Below are positions 18,095 to 26,729 of a stretch of DNA of 64,000 nucleotides, one piece after another. How positions within the stretch are numbered: the first letter of the stretch is position 1; each line of letters starts with the position of its first letter. Below the pieces are notes generated by a model. That model saw only the letters and a list, made by a program, of their open reading frames with translations, was not told the DNA's origin and made no database searches. The translations under genes and the position numbers were made by a program. Source of the DNA: JAHFUA01 sp963733935 (lineage in GTDB: Bacteria > Acidobacteriota > Terriglobia > Terriglobales > Acidobacteriaceae); assembly GCA_963733935.1 (NCBI GenBank), contig CAVTEQ010000014.1, forward strand, positions 682,001 through 746,000, in the 5' to 3' direction.

Positions 18095-18473
18095 CAGCCT
18101 TCTCCATGGTCTGCCGCGCGCGCGTCTTCGAGCCCATCAGCTCCATGGCTTCAGGAGTCGGACCGATGAACTTGATTCCTGCCTCGCGGCAGGCGCGGTT
18201 GAAGATCGCATTTTCGGAGAGGAATCCATAACCTGGATGGATGGCCTCCGCTCCCGACTTGCGCGCCACCTCGATCAGCTTGGGCATGTTCAGGTACGAC
18301 TCGCTGGCCGTCGCGGGACCGATGTGGTAGGCCTCGTCGGCTTTGCGCACGTGCAGCGCCGCGCGATCCACGTCCGAATAGACGGCGACGGGCGAGATGC
18401 CCATCTCGCGGCAGGCGCGGATGACGCGCACCGCGATCTCTCCCCGGTTGGCGATGAGGATCTTCTTGAACAT
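17886..18473 (-). CDS. accC: Biotin carboxylase, N-terminal part (frameshifted)
   Basis: Start of the acetyl/propionyl-CoA carboxylase biotin carboxylase. The textbook N-terminus FKKILIANRGEIAVRVIRAC is followed by VAVYSDVDRAALHVRKADEA, EAIHPGYGFLSENA and GSKTRARQTMEKAGVP. Homologous sequence ends near 18085; the rest of this frame is Arg-rich out-of-frame translation. Three indels within 600 bp of an essential enzyme, with each block otherwise well conserved, argue for sequencing or assembly error rather than gene decay. Confidence 0.88.
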   Translation of the reverse strand: MFKKILIANRGEIAVRVIRACREMGISPVAVYSDVDRAALHVRKADEAYHIGPATASESYLNMPKLIEVARKSGAEAIHPGYGFLSENAIFNRACREAGIKFIGPTPEAMELMGSKTRARQTMEKAGVPVRPRHDQGPGVARAGARSRRQDRISGDAQSCGRRRRQGHARGAGAARAGVGAGAGEERGHALVQRR

Positions 18474-18657
18474 GCGAAGCGTGCGGCGAAACCGCCTATT
18501 CTACTCGATGGCCAAAGAAACCACGCTGTGACGCTTAACCAGCTCGCAGTGACGCGCGACCCGCAACCTGCTCGTCAGATAAAATGCTTGCGCTTCTCCG
18601 CATGAGAGAAGAGCGGCCACCAACTCCACGCATAGCGCGAACAGCTCGCAGACCGCG

Positions 18658-19278
18658 GTGTATGTCACGCTGACGGGCCTGCCGCTGCGGATCGCGCTGG
18701 AGTGGCCGTTTCGGCGCTCGGGCTCGGGTGCGGATTTCTACGTCCTGCACGGCGACGTGCGCCTCGAATCCAGCGAGGGCCTGCACTGCCTGGTGGCGGT
18801 GCAGATGACGCTGACGGTGAAAGAGGTGCTGCCATCGCTCGAGCCTGCCGACGTGGAAGCGCCTGTGATCAATACACTGCGCAAGCTGGTCGACCGCAAG
18901 CAGCTCGAGTTCGTGAAGTCTCCCAAGCGCGTGCCGGTGCCGTTCTCCGCGCGCCAGTACAGCTTCAAGCGCCAGCAGTGGGACTTCGCCCAAGCCAGCG
19001 ATGAGCAGGTTGCGAATCTGCTGCGCCGCAAGGTGTACTGGGCAACCAAGCTGGGAGCTGCGCGCGTGTGGGTTGCCGATCCCATCGACGCTCAGTATGT
19101 GAGCAGCCCAGCGTCGCGCCTGCTCGGAGCGGCCGCACGCCTTGGGGCCTGGTTGCGGCTGGAAGGCGAGTATGCGGTCGCGACTCCGGAATTGCTGGCC
19201 GCGGGAACCGAGATTGAAGCTGAGATGCGGGCCGCGCTGGAAGCGTTGGAGAAAAAGCACGCTTTTGAAAGAGGCTAA
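18658..19278 (+). CDS. Conserved hypothetical protein
   Basis: A 206-residue protein I do not recognise, with GTG as likely start. The first half is beta-rich (YVTLTGLPLRIALEWPF, HCLVAVQMTLTVKEVLPSLEP) and the second is helical and basic, with ARQYSFKRQQWDF and LLRRKVYWATKLGAARVWVADP. There is no signal peptide or membrane segment, so it is probably cytoplasmic. Codon use matches the neighbours. It is divergent from accC, and its stop overlaps the convergent Cys-motif gene by 4 bp. Confidence 0.6.
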   Translation: MYVTLTGLPLRIALEWPFRRSGSGADFYVLHGDVRLESSEGLHCLVAVQMTLTVKEVLPSLEPADVEAPVINTLRKLVDRKQLEFVKSPKRVPVPFSARQYSFKRQQWDFAQASDEQVANLLRRKVYWATKLGAARVWVADPIDAQYVSSPASRLLGAAARLGAWLRLEGEYAVATPELLAAGTEIEAEMRAALEALEKKHAFERG

Positions 19279-19700
19279 GCGGCGGCGCCGACAGCGTCTA
19301 GCGCGGCCGCCGGCATCTCCACTGCCGTCCGTTGCAGGCACAGCGTGACACGTCGCGCAACCGATTGCTGCGCGGACATGCACGGCTCACACAGGCAGGT
19401 GTGCATGATGACGGTGTTCTCCTCGAGCTCAGCCATCACCGGCAGGGCGTGGCGGACATGGGCGCCGCACAGCGAGCAGCGGCCCGCGCCCAGCAGCTTG
19501 TAACGCATCTCCGCGTACCAGGTTACGAGATCGCGCTCGGAGAAAGGAAACGCCTCGGGAGCGCGGCGTGCCAGCTCGGTGTACTCTTCCACTACTTCGC
19601 GGCACTTATCCAGCACGAACGCCCCAAGCTCCTGATCGAGCGGGCGGCGCAGCTTGGGCTTGGGTGTTGTCAGCTTTACTACTGTTCTTGTCGTTGCCAT
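19275..19700 (-). CDS. Small protein with two Cys-x2-Cys motifs (possible zinc binder)
   Basis: A 141-residue protein. ATG at 19700 is preferred because a strong GGGGGGAAAG ribosome-binding site lies before it. The N-terminus is basic (TTRTVVKLTTPKPKLRR). A helical middle (EVVEEYTELARRAPEAFPFSE) is followed by CSLCGAH and HTCLCEPC, which could form one treble-clef or zinc-ribbon site, and an Ala-rich tail. I know of no named family. The neighbouring BlaI-type repressor gene lies ~150 bp upstream of it on the same strand. Confidence 0.6.
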   Translation of the reverse strand: MATTRTVVKLTTPKPKLRRPLDQELGAFVLDKCREVVEEYTELARRAPEAFPFSERDLVTWYAEMRYKLLGAGRCSLCGAHVRHALPVMAELEENTVIMHTCLCEPCMSAQQSVARRVTLCLQRTAVEMPAAALDAVGAAA

Positions 19701-19848
19701 CGTCTTTCCCCCCATAGGAACGCAGGGAGAATAAGCACCGGACGTACCAATCGTATGTGCCGCAGATTCAATGGAAATCGCCAGCCGGAGCCGCGGAAAC
19801 CGAGTAATTTTTTCCATTCGCAACCATTAAGTCTGCGCAGAAAAATAC

Positions 19849-20274
19849 CTACAGCAGCGAATCGTCCATCTCCGAAGGAAAGACGGGCCTGCGGGCTGGA
19901 GGCCGGGTGCGGTTGCGCGGTTGAGGAACTGGCGGGCGTAGGGAATCCTCCATATTTGTCCGCAGCCTCGCGGCGTACCGCGCCAGCGCCGCGGGATCGC
20001 CATCGAAGAAGCGGGCGGCCAGGCGGCTGACGGCGCTATGCCGCGCCGTTTCCAGATCCAGGGCAGCGTTGTAAAGATAGGCGCGGCCATGCTTGCGGCG
20101 CTCCACCAGTCCCTTGGAGCTCATGCGGTCCAGCACCGTCATGACCGTGGTGTACGCCAGCGGGCGAGGCAGGCCGGCGCGCACCTGCGCCACCGAAGCG
20201 CCCGGATACCGCCACAGCACCTTCATGCACTCCAATTCCAAATCCAGCAGGCGTCCGTTGTTCACTTTTGCCAC
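19849..20274 (-). CDS. BlaI/MecI/CopY-family transcriptional repressor
   Basis: A 141-residue winged-helix regulator. The domain signature is LDLELECMKVLWRYPGASVAQVRAGL, then AYTTVMTVLDRMSSKGLVERRKHGRAYLY, which contains the recognition helix and the protease-sensitive linker region. BlaI proteins repress beta-lactamase or copper genes until cleaved by a BlaR1 partner. No M56 BlaR1-like gene is adjacent, which is unusual. Instead its start overlaps the end of the HD nuclease gene by 13 bp, so the two are cotranscribed. The C-terminal 40 residues are Arg/Pro-rich. Confidence 0.83.
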   Translation of the reverse strand: MAKVNNGRLLDLELECMKVLWRYPGASVAQVRAGLPRPLAYTTVMTVLDRMSSKGLVERRKHGRAYLYNAALDLETARHSAVSRLAARFFDGDPAALARYAARLRTNMEDSLRPPVPQPRNRTRPPARRPVFPSEMDDSLL

Positions 20275-21389
20275 TTTGCCTTGAGTTCTTCGAGGCCGCG
20301 CAGGGGCGGCTGCACGGCGTTTCCGTTCGAGGGCGCCGCCACCGTGCCGGCGTCCGCGGCCGTCGCTTCCGGCGTTGGTTCGCTGGGCGGCGGTTCCGGC
20401 GCAGGCGGCGGTGCCGGCGGCTTGGGAGAAAGAAACTTGCGAGTGTTCAACAGCGGACGGCCGAGCGACGCATTGTAGCCCGTCCAGTCGTCGTCATAGC
20501 CGGAGTCGCGCTCCAGGTGGGCGCGCATGCTCTCCATCTTGGAATCGAGATCATCGAGGTAGTGCAGCATGAGCGCTTCCGGAAACATGGGCAGCTTGGG
20601 CGAGCCGAACTCGTACTGTCCGTGATGGCTGATGATCATGTGCTCGAGCAGCGTCTTCAGCCCGGCAGGAAAGCCGGGGACTTGCGCGATCTTGGCGTGC
20701 AGCATCTCCAACTCGATCACCATGTGTCCCAGGAGCTGCCCGCGGGTGGTGTAGGCGAAGGAGCGCCCGTAGGAGAGCTCGTGGATCTTGCCGATATCGT
20801 GCAGGAAGGCGCCCGTGAGCAGCAGGTCGCGGTCGATCTGGGGATAGTTGCGCGCCGTCAGATCGCACAGCCGAAACAGTGAGACCACGTGGTCAAGCAG
20901 CCCGCCGACGTAAGCGTGATGCAGCGTCTTGGCTGCGGGCGCGGTCTTGTAGGCAGCCACAATCTCCGGGTCGGCCAGGAACGCTTCGATGAGCCCCTTA
21001 AGATGCGGGTTCTGCAGGCCGGCAAGGAAGCCGTTCAGATCGCGCCACAGCTCCTCGACGTCACGCGGACACTTGGGCAGGTAGTCGGCAGGATCGACTT
21101 CGTTATCTTCCAGCCGCCGGATTTTGTGGACGGTGAGCTGAAAGCGCCCGTTGTACTTGTTGAGCAGTCCCTTGACCTTGATGAAGTCGTCCTGGTCGAA
21201 GGCCTCGAGCACGCCCTCCACGTTGTCCCACATCTTGGCTTCGAGCTGCCCGGTGCGGTCGCACAGAACCAACGAGAGATAGGGCTCGCCGCTCTTCTTG
21301 GCTTTTACCTGCTTCACCGCCACCACAAAAGAAGTGGTGATGACCTTGTTCTCTTGTTCGGCGGCGCTCGCAATGTAAAAGTCCTTCAT
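20262..21389 (-). CDS. OB-fold/HD-domain 3'-5' exoribonuclease, YhaM-like
   Basis: A ~375-residue protein. ATG at 21389 (AGGA upstream) is preferred to an upstream start that reads through repeat sequence. An OB-fold nucleic-acid-binding domain (about 10-110; SLVLCDRTGQLEAKMWD) is followed by an HD domain (about 160-310) with HHAYVGGLLDHVVSL, GAFLHDIGKIHEL and MIISHHGQYEFGSP. This arrangement is that of YhaM/CBF1 exoribonucleases. A Pro-rich tail of ~60 residues follows. It is the first gene of a two-gene unit with the BlaI-type repressor. Confidence 0.84.
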   Translation of the reverse strand: MKDFYIASAAEQENKVITTSFVVAVKQVKAKKSGEPYLSLVLCDRTGQLEAKMWDNVEGVLEAFDQDDFIKVKGLLNKYNGRFQLTVHKIRRLEDNEVDPADYLPKCPRDVEELWRDLNGFLAGLQNPHLKGLIEAFLADPEIVAAYKTAPAAKTLHHAYVGGLLDHVVSLFRLCDLTARNYPQIDRDLLLTGAFLHDIGKIHELSYGRSFAYTTRGQLLGHMVIELEMLHAKIAQVPGFPAGLKTLLEHMIISHHGQYEFGSPKLPMFPEALMLHYLDDLDSKMESMRAHLERDSGYDDDWTGYNASLGRPLLNTRKFLSPKPPAPPPAPEPPPSEPTPEATAADAGTVAAPSNGNAVQPPLRGLEELKAKWQK

Positions 21390-21500
21390 ACCGTGTCCTG
21401 GTGGGAAAGTTGTATTGTAGCCCACGCAAGGAACCCATTCGCCGCCGATCAACGCCGATGAACGCGGATCGTAAAGGAGTCTTAGAAAAAATGCGGTGAC

Positions 21501-21655
21501 GCCGCGGATTAACGCGGATGAACGCGGATTGCTTAGGCGCCAGTTGAGGGAGAAGTGTTATCGGCGCAAACGTCCCAAATCTGCCAAGGGCGGGCAGATG
21601 TGGGGCACCGTCGTTTCGTCGAGTGTTGGTAATTCATCCGCGTTGATCCGCGGCG
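21501..21655. repeat. CGCGGAT inverted arrays enclosing a GGTGC hairpin
   Basis: The left array GCCGCGGATTAACGCGGAT continues with a third unit (21501-21530). The right array ATCCGCGTTGATCCGCGG (from 21635) is its inverse. A weaker left-type array is at 21441-21470. The hairpin at 21574-21609 lies between them. The whole module sits between the divergently oriented HD nuclease start and the foldase end. Confidence 0.8.
21574..21609 (-). repeat. 36-bp GGTGC-box hairpin (12-7-12), intergenic copy
   Basis: Read on the minus strand: GGTGC, arm CCCACATCTGCC, loop CGCCCTT, arm GGCAGATTTGGG (11 of 12 pairs). The layout is identical to the copies at 36416, 37163 and 58694. Confidence 0.82.
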
Positions 21656-21661
21656 AAAAAA

Positions 21662-22738
21662 CTAAAAAACTCCCAGCTTCTTGTGGCGCTTCTTGCTCTT
21701 CGGTCCCTGGGCGGGGGCGCTGGTATAGACGGGCTTGGTCTGGTTGGGGCTGGCGCCGGTGTCGGTGTATCCAGGCTTGACGTCGATGTAAGCTTCTTCG
21801 CGCAGCTTGGTGAGATAGTCGCGCAGTGCGGGATTCAGCTTCTCCATATAGAGCCGGTCGGCGATTTCCGGTTCCACGTCCTTGAGCGCAGGAACCCCAG
21901 CCTGTTCGTGCTCGGTGACCTTCAGGATGAGGAAGCCCTGCTTGGTGCGCACCACGTCGCTGGTCTCGCCGGGTTTCATGGCAAAGCTCTTGTCCTCGAG
22001 TTCCTTGGCCAGGGTGCCGCGCTTGAAGTAGCCGAGGTCTCCGCCCTGAGCGGCGGTAGGACCATTGGAATTCGCCTTGGCGAGCTCGTCGAAGGCCGCC
22101 CCGCCGCGCACTTGTTCGAGAAGCTGCTGCGCCTTCTGCTGGGCCGCAGCCAGGCTGGCCTGGTCGCTGGGCTCGAGCTTGTCGGTTGAAACCAGGATCT
22201 CGCTCAGCCGCACCCGCTCGGGATGTTCCAGGTCTTTCTGGTGTTCCTCGTAGAACTTCTTCTCGTCCTCTTTGGTGACCTGGATTTTCGGCTGCACCTC
22301 GTTGCGGATGACGAGTTGCGTCAGGATCTGGTTCTTCATGTTCTGTTTGAAATCCTCGAACGAGACGCCCTGCTCTTTGGCGGCTTTCTCCAGCTCGTCC
22401 ATGGAGGTGAGGTTCATCTGCTTGCGCATCTCGTCCAGGCGCTTGATCAGCTCGGTGTCGCCGGTGAGCCCCTTGTCCTTGGCCTTCTGCAGCAGCAGTT
22501 GCTGGTCGATGAGGTCGCGCAGCAGGTCTTTCTCCCGCTGCGCGAACACGGCGTTGGCTTTGTCGCCATACTGCTGGCGGACCTCCTGGCGCACCTCTTC
22601 GCGGCTGTGCTCCAGCTCGGAACGGGTCACAATGTCATTGTTGACGCGGGTGATAATTTCCTCGATGACGGTGTCGACCCCGCAGGCCGGCAGCGCCGCA
22701 AGCAGCAGCAACAGGAGAGGCAGAAAAGACTTCTTCAT
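21662..22738 (-). CDS. SurA-like PPIC peptidyl-prolyl isomerase
   Basis: A ~358-residue exported foldase. ATG at 22738 gives a clean signal segment (KKSFLPLLLLLLAALPACG); a longer frame upstream is repeat sequence. A SurA_N domain (about 25-180; RVNNDIVTRSELEHSREEVRQ, MTSMDELEKAAKEQG-like helices) precedes a rotamase domain (about 190-310) with VRLSEILVSTDKL, TAAQGGDLGYFKRGTLAKELE and FLILKVTEHEQAG. It ends in a basic Lys-rich tail. It probably chaperones outer-membrane proteins such as LptD in the periplasm. The Cys at LPAC could be a lipobox, but Pro makes this doubtful. Confidence 0.85.
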   Translation of the reverse strand: MKKSFLPLLLLLLAALPACGVDTVIEEIITRVNNDIVTRSELEHSREEVRQEVRQQYGDKANAVFAQREKDLLRDLIDQQLLLQKAKDKGLTGDTELIKRLDEMRKQMNLTSMDELEKAAKEQGVSFEDFKQNMKNQILTQLVIRNEVQPKIQVTKEDEKKFYEEHQKDLEHPERVRLSEILVSTDKLEPSDQASLAAAQQKAQQLLEQVRGGAAFDELAKANSNGPTAAQGGDLGYFKRGTLAKELEDKSFAMKPGETSDVVRTKQGFLILKVTEHEQAGVPALKDVEPEIADRLYMEKLNPALRDYLTKLREEAYIDVKPGYTDTGASPNQTKPVYTSAPAQGPKSKKRHKKLGVF

Positions 22739-22808
22739 GGAGTAGAAACCTGGGAACCTGCAATAAATTTTACACCAGCCGCCGCTTCCTACAGGGCTGC
22801 TATGATGA

Positions 22809-22904
22809 AATCGCCGAGATCGCCGCAATCGCGCGCAATCGCCGTAATCTGAGTTGGACACCACGGTTTCGGCGATCCGGCGGTTTTCGGCGGTTCCGGC
22901 GATC
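22809..22904. repeat. GGCGATC-word inverted repeat in the divergent promoter region
   Basis: The left arm is AATCGCCGAGATCGCCGCAA plus further units to 22844. The right arm from 22871 has GGCGATCCGGCGGTTTTCGG and GGCGATC at its end. It occupies most of the spacer between the divergent foldase and M49-type genes. Confidence 0.65.
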
Positions 22905-22917
22905 ATTGAAGAAGACT

Positions 22918-24648
22918 ATGAAACGACTTCTCTTCCTGATCTTTCTCCTGCATCCGTTACTGCTTGCCGCCCAGCAAAAACCGGCGCAATCGCACATCCC
23001 GGACCTCGCTGAGCTCGAAAAGATGACGGCGCGGTTTGCGCCCGCCGAGATGCGCGTCGATACCGCCGCGCTTTCCCCCGGCGACCAGAAGGCGCTGGTG
23101 AAGCTGATCGAGGCCAGCCGCGTCATCAATGAGATCTTCATGGACCAGATGTGGGCCGGCAACGACGCCCTGCGCGCCAAGCTGCGCGAGGATCGCACGC
23201 CCCTGGGACGCGCCCGCCGCCACTACTTTCGCATCAACAAGTCGCCGTGGTCGGCGCTGGATTCGGAGAAGGCCTTTCTTGCGGATGTTCCGCCGCGCAA
23301 GCCGCTGGGGGCGAACTTCTATCCCGAGGACATGAGCAAGCAGGAATTCGAAACCTGGCTGAAGACCCTGAACGGCACCGAGCAGGAGCAGGCCAAGAGT
23401 TATTTCACGGTCATCCGCCGCCAGAAGGCAGACCGCAAGCTGGTGATCTTTCCTTACAGCGTCGAGTATCGCCGCGATCTGGAGCGGGCCGCCGCGCTGC
23501 TGCGAGAGGCCGCCGCCCTGACCACCAATGACAGCCTGCGCAAATTCCTCAGCTCGCGCGCCGAAGCCTTCATGACCAACGAATATCGCGCCAGCGATAT
23601 GGACTGGATGGATCTCGACGCGCCGCTCGACATCACTATCGGTCCCTACGAGACCTACCAGGACGAACTCTTCGGCTACAAGGCGTGGTTCGAGGCGTAC
23701 ATCAGCCTGCGCGACGACGCCGAAACCGGCAAGCTCGGCTTCTTCAGCCGGCATCTCCAAGACATCGAAAACAACCTGCCCGAAGACAAGGCGTACCGCA
23801 ATCCCAAGCTGGGCAGCCAGTCGCCGATGCGGGTGGTGAACGTGGTCTCGGCGGGCGGCGAGCGCGGAGTGCAGACCGCCGCCTACAACCTGCCCAACGA
23901 CGAAGTGGTGGTGAACGAAAAAGGCAGCAAGCGGGTGATGCTGAGGAACATCCAGGAAGCCAAGTTCAACAGCGCGCTGCTGCCTATTTCCAAGCGCGTG
24001 CTGCCCGCCGAGGCGCAGAGCGAGGTGAACTTCCAGGCATTCTTCACCCACACCGTGGCCCACGAGCTGATGCACGGCCTGGGGCCGCACCAGGTGGCCG
24101 GGACGGTGCGCAAGCGCGCCTCCACGCCGCGCCTGGAGTTGAAGGAGATTTATGGCGCTCTCGAGGAAGCCAAGGCCGACGTCACCGGACTGTTCGCGCT
24201 GCAGTTCCTGATCGACCAGGGCCAGGCTCGCGCCGGACAACCGCTGGCCGGACTGACCGAAAAAAACCTTTATACTACCTACGTGGCGTCCGCCTTCCGC
24301 AGCCTGCGCTTTGGCGCCACCGAGGCGCATGCCCGGGGGCAGGCCGTGCAGATGAATTACCTGCTGGAGAAGGGCGCGGTCACGGCCCGGGCGGACGGCA
24401 GGTTCGCGATCGATTTTGGCAAGATGAAGGCGGCGATCCGCGACCTCGATCACGACCTGCTGACGATTGAAGCTACGGGCGACTATGCCTGGGGCAAGCG
24501 CCTGCTCGACCGCACCGGGGTTATCCATCCTCCGCTGCGGCACGTGCTGGACAAGCTGGCGGACATCCCCGTGGACGTCGAGCCCCGTTATGTCACGGCC
24601 GAACAGCTTGCGCCCCGTCCGCGCCGCGAGGAAGCGCCCGGCGAGTAA
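22918..24648 (+). CDS. Exported zinc peptidase related to family M49 (dipeptidyl-peptidase III-like)
   Basis: A ~576-residue protein with signal peptide (KRLLFLIFLLHPLLLAAQQ). The zinc site is HTVAHELMHGLGPH with the downstream glutamate motif ALEEAKADVTGLFAL, the arrangement of the DPP III-type gluzincins, although the motif here is HELMH rather than the six-residue HExxxH of classical M49. The domain around GPYETYQDELFGYKAWFEAY is shared with Nudix-associated M49 relatives. It should release dipeptides or cleave oligopeptides in the periplasm. The ATG at 22918 is preferred to a TTG 12 bp upstream. Confidence 0.78.
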   Translation: MKRLLFLIFLLHPLLLAAQQKPAQSHIPDLAELEKMTARFAPAEMRVDTAALSPGDQKALVKLIEASRVINEIFMDQMWAGNDALRAKLREDRTPLGRARRHYFRINKSPWSALDSEKAFLADVPPRKPLGANFYPEDMSKQEFETWLKTLNGTEQEQAKSYFTVIRRQKADRKLVIFPYSVEYRRDLERAAALLREAAALTTNDSLRKFLSSRAEAFMTNEYRASDMDWMDLDAPLDITIGPYETYQDELFGYKAWFEAYISLRDDAETGKLGFFSRHLQDIENNLPEDKAYRNPKLGSQSPMRVVNVVSAGGERGVQTAAYNLPNDEVVVNEKGSKRVMLRNIQEAKFNSALLPISKRVLPAEAQSEVNFQAFFTHTVAHELMHGLGPHQVAGTVRKRASTPRLELKEIYGALEEAKADVTGLFALQFLIDQGQARAGQPLAGLTEKNLYTTYVASAFRSLRFGATEAHARGQAVQMNYLLEKGAVTARADGRFAIDFGKMKAAIRDLDHDLLTIEATGDYAWGKRLLDRTGVIHPPLRHVLDKLADIPVDVEPRYVTAEQLAPRPRREEAPGE

Positions 24649-24841
24649 CCGACAACCTAGAAATTCTGGCCGAAAGCAACTGGCATAAGAAAGATTCGCA
24701 TCTCAGAAACACCAACCAACTTCTGGTGTTACAGGTATGTACTGATGCACGGGTGAGATGTACTGCCGTGCAGGGTCTCGCAGGCTCACCCGCGGGTATC
24801 ATCTACTCACGCGCTCGCGGCGCGTGGCGGAGAGAAGATCT

Positions 24842-25303
24842 ATGTCCGGTCGTCGCACTTTCTCGATCACCCAATGCTTGGCCGCACTCCTGATGATGGC
24901 CTTGCCCATGAGCTGCTTTGCCGCCCTGGGCGAGAATGAGAGCACCATCGCCGCCGAACAGGCGCAGATGAACGCCACGCGGCGCGTCACCCGCACCGAC
25001 ACCCACGCCGTCCACGAGATGCAAACTCCCGCCGGACACGTGATTCGGGAATACGTTTCACCCACGGGCACGGTGTTTGGGGTCACCTGGCAGGGCCCCT
25101 CGAAGCCCGACCTGAAACAATTGCTGGGCAGCCACTTCAATGAGCTCCCACCTGCGCAGCGCACAGCCATCAGGCGCGGGCCGGCGGTCATTAACCAGCC
25201 TGGACTGGTTCTTGAGATGAGCGGCCACATGCGGGCATTTGCCGGCCGGGCCTACCTTCCTCAATTATTGCCGGCGGGGGTTCAAGCCGAGGCAATTCGC
25301 TAA
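24842..25303 (+). CDS. DUF2844 secreted protein
   Basis: A 153-residue exported protein. ATG at 24842 follows GGAGAGAAG and gives a signal peptide (LAALLMMALPMSCFAALGE). The mature part contains THAVHEMQTPAGHVIREYVSPTGTVFGVTWQGP, the hallmark of DUF2844, whose function is unknown. It lies 19 bp upstream of the DUF3443 gene, the usual arrangement, so the two products probably act together at the cell surface or periplasm. The 193-bp spacer before it holds a short ACACCA...TGGTGT hairpin and no other gene. Confidence 0.78.
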   Translation: MSGRRTFSITQCLAALLMMALPMSCFAALGENESTIAAEQAQMNATRRVTRTDTHAVHEMQTPAGHVIREYVSPTGTVFGVTWQGPSKPDLKQLLGSHFNELPPAQRTAIRRGPAVINQPGLVLEMSGHMRAFAGRAYLPQLLPAGVQAEAIR

Positions 25304-25322
25304 CCGCACAGGAGAATAAAGC

Positions 25323-26603
25323 GTGTCCAGACTGGTCGCCTTTGGTTTACTTGCAGCATTGATGTTCGCCTTTGGGTGCGGCGGCGGCGGCAGCAGCAGC
25401 AGCACCGGCAGCGGCAGCCCCTTCTCCGGCAACAGCACGGCGCAGAACGCAGTGACGGTGACGGTCGATGGCGGTCCCCCAGGAATTGCGCCCAGCTATG
25501 TGGATGCGGGCTTTGTGAGCGTCACCTTGTGCGTTCCGGGGACGACCAACTGCCAGACCATCGACCACATTCTGGTCGACACTGGCTCGAGCGGTCTGAG
25601 GATTTTGAAATCCGGGACGGTCCCCTTCACGGTTCCCTTGACCCAGGAAAGCAGCCTGGTGGAATGTTTTCAGTTCGTGACTTCGTTTACCTGGGGTCCG
25701 GTGATGATGGCCGACGTCAAAATGGCTGGGGAAACCGCCAGCAACGTCCCCGTTCAGGTGATCGGAGAGTCAAGCACAGGGTTTCCAAACATTCCGGCGG
25801 CTTGCCAAAATAGTGTCCCGCCGGCCTTCTGCCCTTCCGGCCCGTGTTCGGCGGACACTTTGCTGGACTTGGGCGCCAACGGCCTGCTGGGCGTGAGTCC
25901 ATTCATCCAGGATTGCGGCTCCGCCTGTGCTTCGTCCGGTAGCCTGGGGCTTTACTTCTCCTGCCTAACGGCTTCCAGTTGCTCGACGACTGCGGTCAGC
26001 CTGGCGCAGCAGGTGCCCAACCCTGTCGCCAAGTTTGCCAGCCCCGACAATAATGGTGTGCTGATCCAGATGCCGGCGGTCGCGACCGCTGGGCAAGCTT
26101 CCGCGACGGGCACGATGTTCTTCGGTATTGGCACTCAGTCCAACAACGGCTTGGGTAGCGCCACCGTCTTTCACCTCGATCAGTTCGGCAATTTCACCAC
26201 CACCTACAACAACCATTCGTATCCGGGAAGTTTTGTGGACAGCGGCTCCAACGGCCTTTTCTTCCTCACCAGTGCGCTTACGGGAATGCCGGATTCCAAC
26301 TGCGGCGGAGTCAGCGGGGTGTGGTATTGCCCCGCCAGCACGACTAGTTTCCCCACCACGAACCAGGGGACGTCCGGCAGCGAAGCGGTTACTTTCAGCG
26401 CCGCCAACGCCAACCAATTATTTTCCGGGACCAGTACCGCCCTCAACGACCTTACGGGACCTAACCCAAGCTGCTTCCAGAGTTCCGGCCCAAACGCTCC
26501 GTGCTTCGATTGGGGCTTGCCGTTCTTCTTCGGCCGCTCGGTGTTCACGGCCATCGAAGGACAAAGCACGCCCGCCGGCACGGGACCGTTCTTGGCGTAC
26601 TGA
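25323..26603 (+). CDS. DUF3443 lipoprotein with aspartic-protease-like motifs
   Basis: A 426-residue predicted lipoprotein. GTG start, signal LAALMFAFGC followed by a Gly/Ser linker. Two aspartyl-protease-like boxes are present, VDTGSSGLRIL and VDSGSNGLFFL, in the expected N- and C-terminal lobes, plus many Cys residues. DUF3443 proteins are secreted and of unknown function; resemblance to retropepsin/pepsin folds is inference from the DTGSS and DSGSN motifs. It partners the DUF2844 gene immediately upstream. A short hairpin follows the stop. Confidence 0.78.
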   Translation: MSRLVAFGLLAALMFAFGCGGGGSSSSTGSGSPFSGNSTAQNAVTVTVDGGPPGIAPSYVDAGFVSVTLCVPGTTNCQTIDHILVDTGSSGLRILKSGTVPFTVPLTQESSLVECFQFVTSFTWGPVMMADVKMAGETASNVPVQVIGESSTGFPNIPAACQNSVPPAFCPSGPCSADTLLDLGANGLLGVSPFIQDCGSACASSGSLGLYFSCLTASSCSTTAVSLAQQVPNPVAKFASPDNNGVLIQMPAVATAGQASATGTMFFGIGTQSNNGLGSATVFHLDQFGNFTTTYNNHSYPGSFVDSGSNGLFFLTSALTGMPDSNCGGVSGVWYCPASTTSFPTTNQGTSGSEAVTFSAANANQLFSGTSTALNDLTGPNPSCFQSSGPNAPCFDWGLPFFFGRSVFTAIEGQSTPAGTGPFLAY

Positions 26604-26644
26604 AGGTTGAGTGCCGGCGGAAGCTTGACGTCACCCCATCCGTA

Positions 26645-26671
26645 GCCGCACCTCGCAACCAGAGGTGCGGC
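26645..26671 (+). terminator. 9-bp-arm hairpin downstream of the DUF3443 gene
   Basis: Arms GCCGCACCT and AGGTGCGGC with a 9-nt loop, ~40 bp after the stop. The following ATTCTGG is only weakly T-rich, so termination is plausible but unproven. Confidence 0.5.
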
Positions 26672-26729
26672 ATTCTGGCACGCCAGCCCTTGTTACAATC
26701 AATTGGGATGTGGGCGCCGGCCGCAAGAG

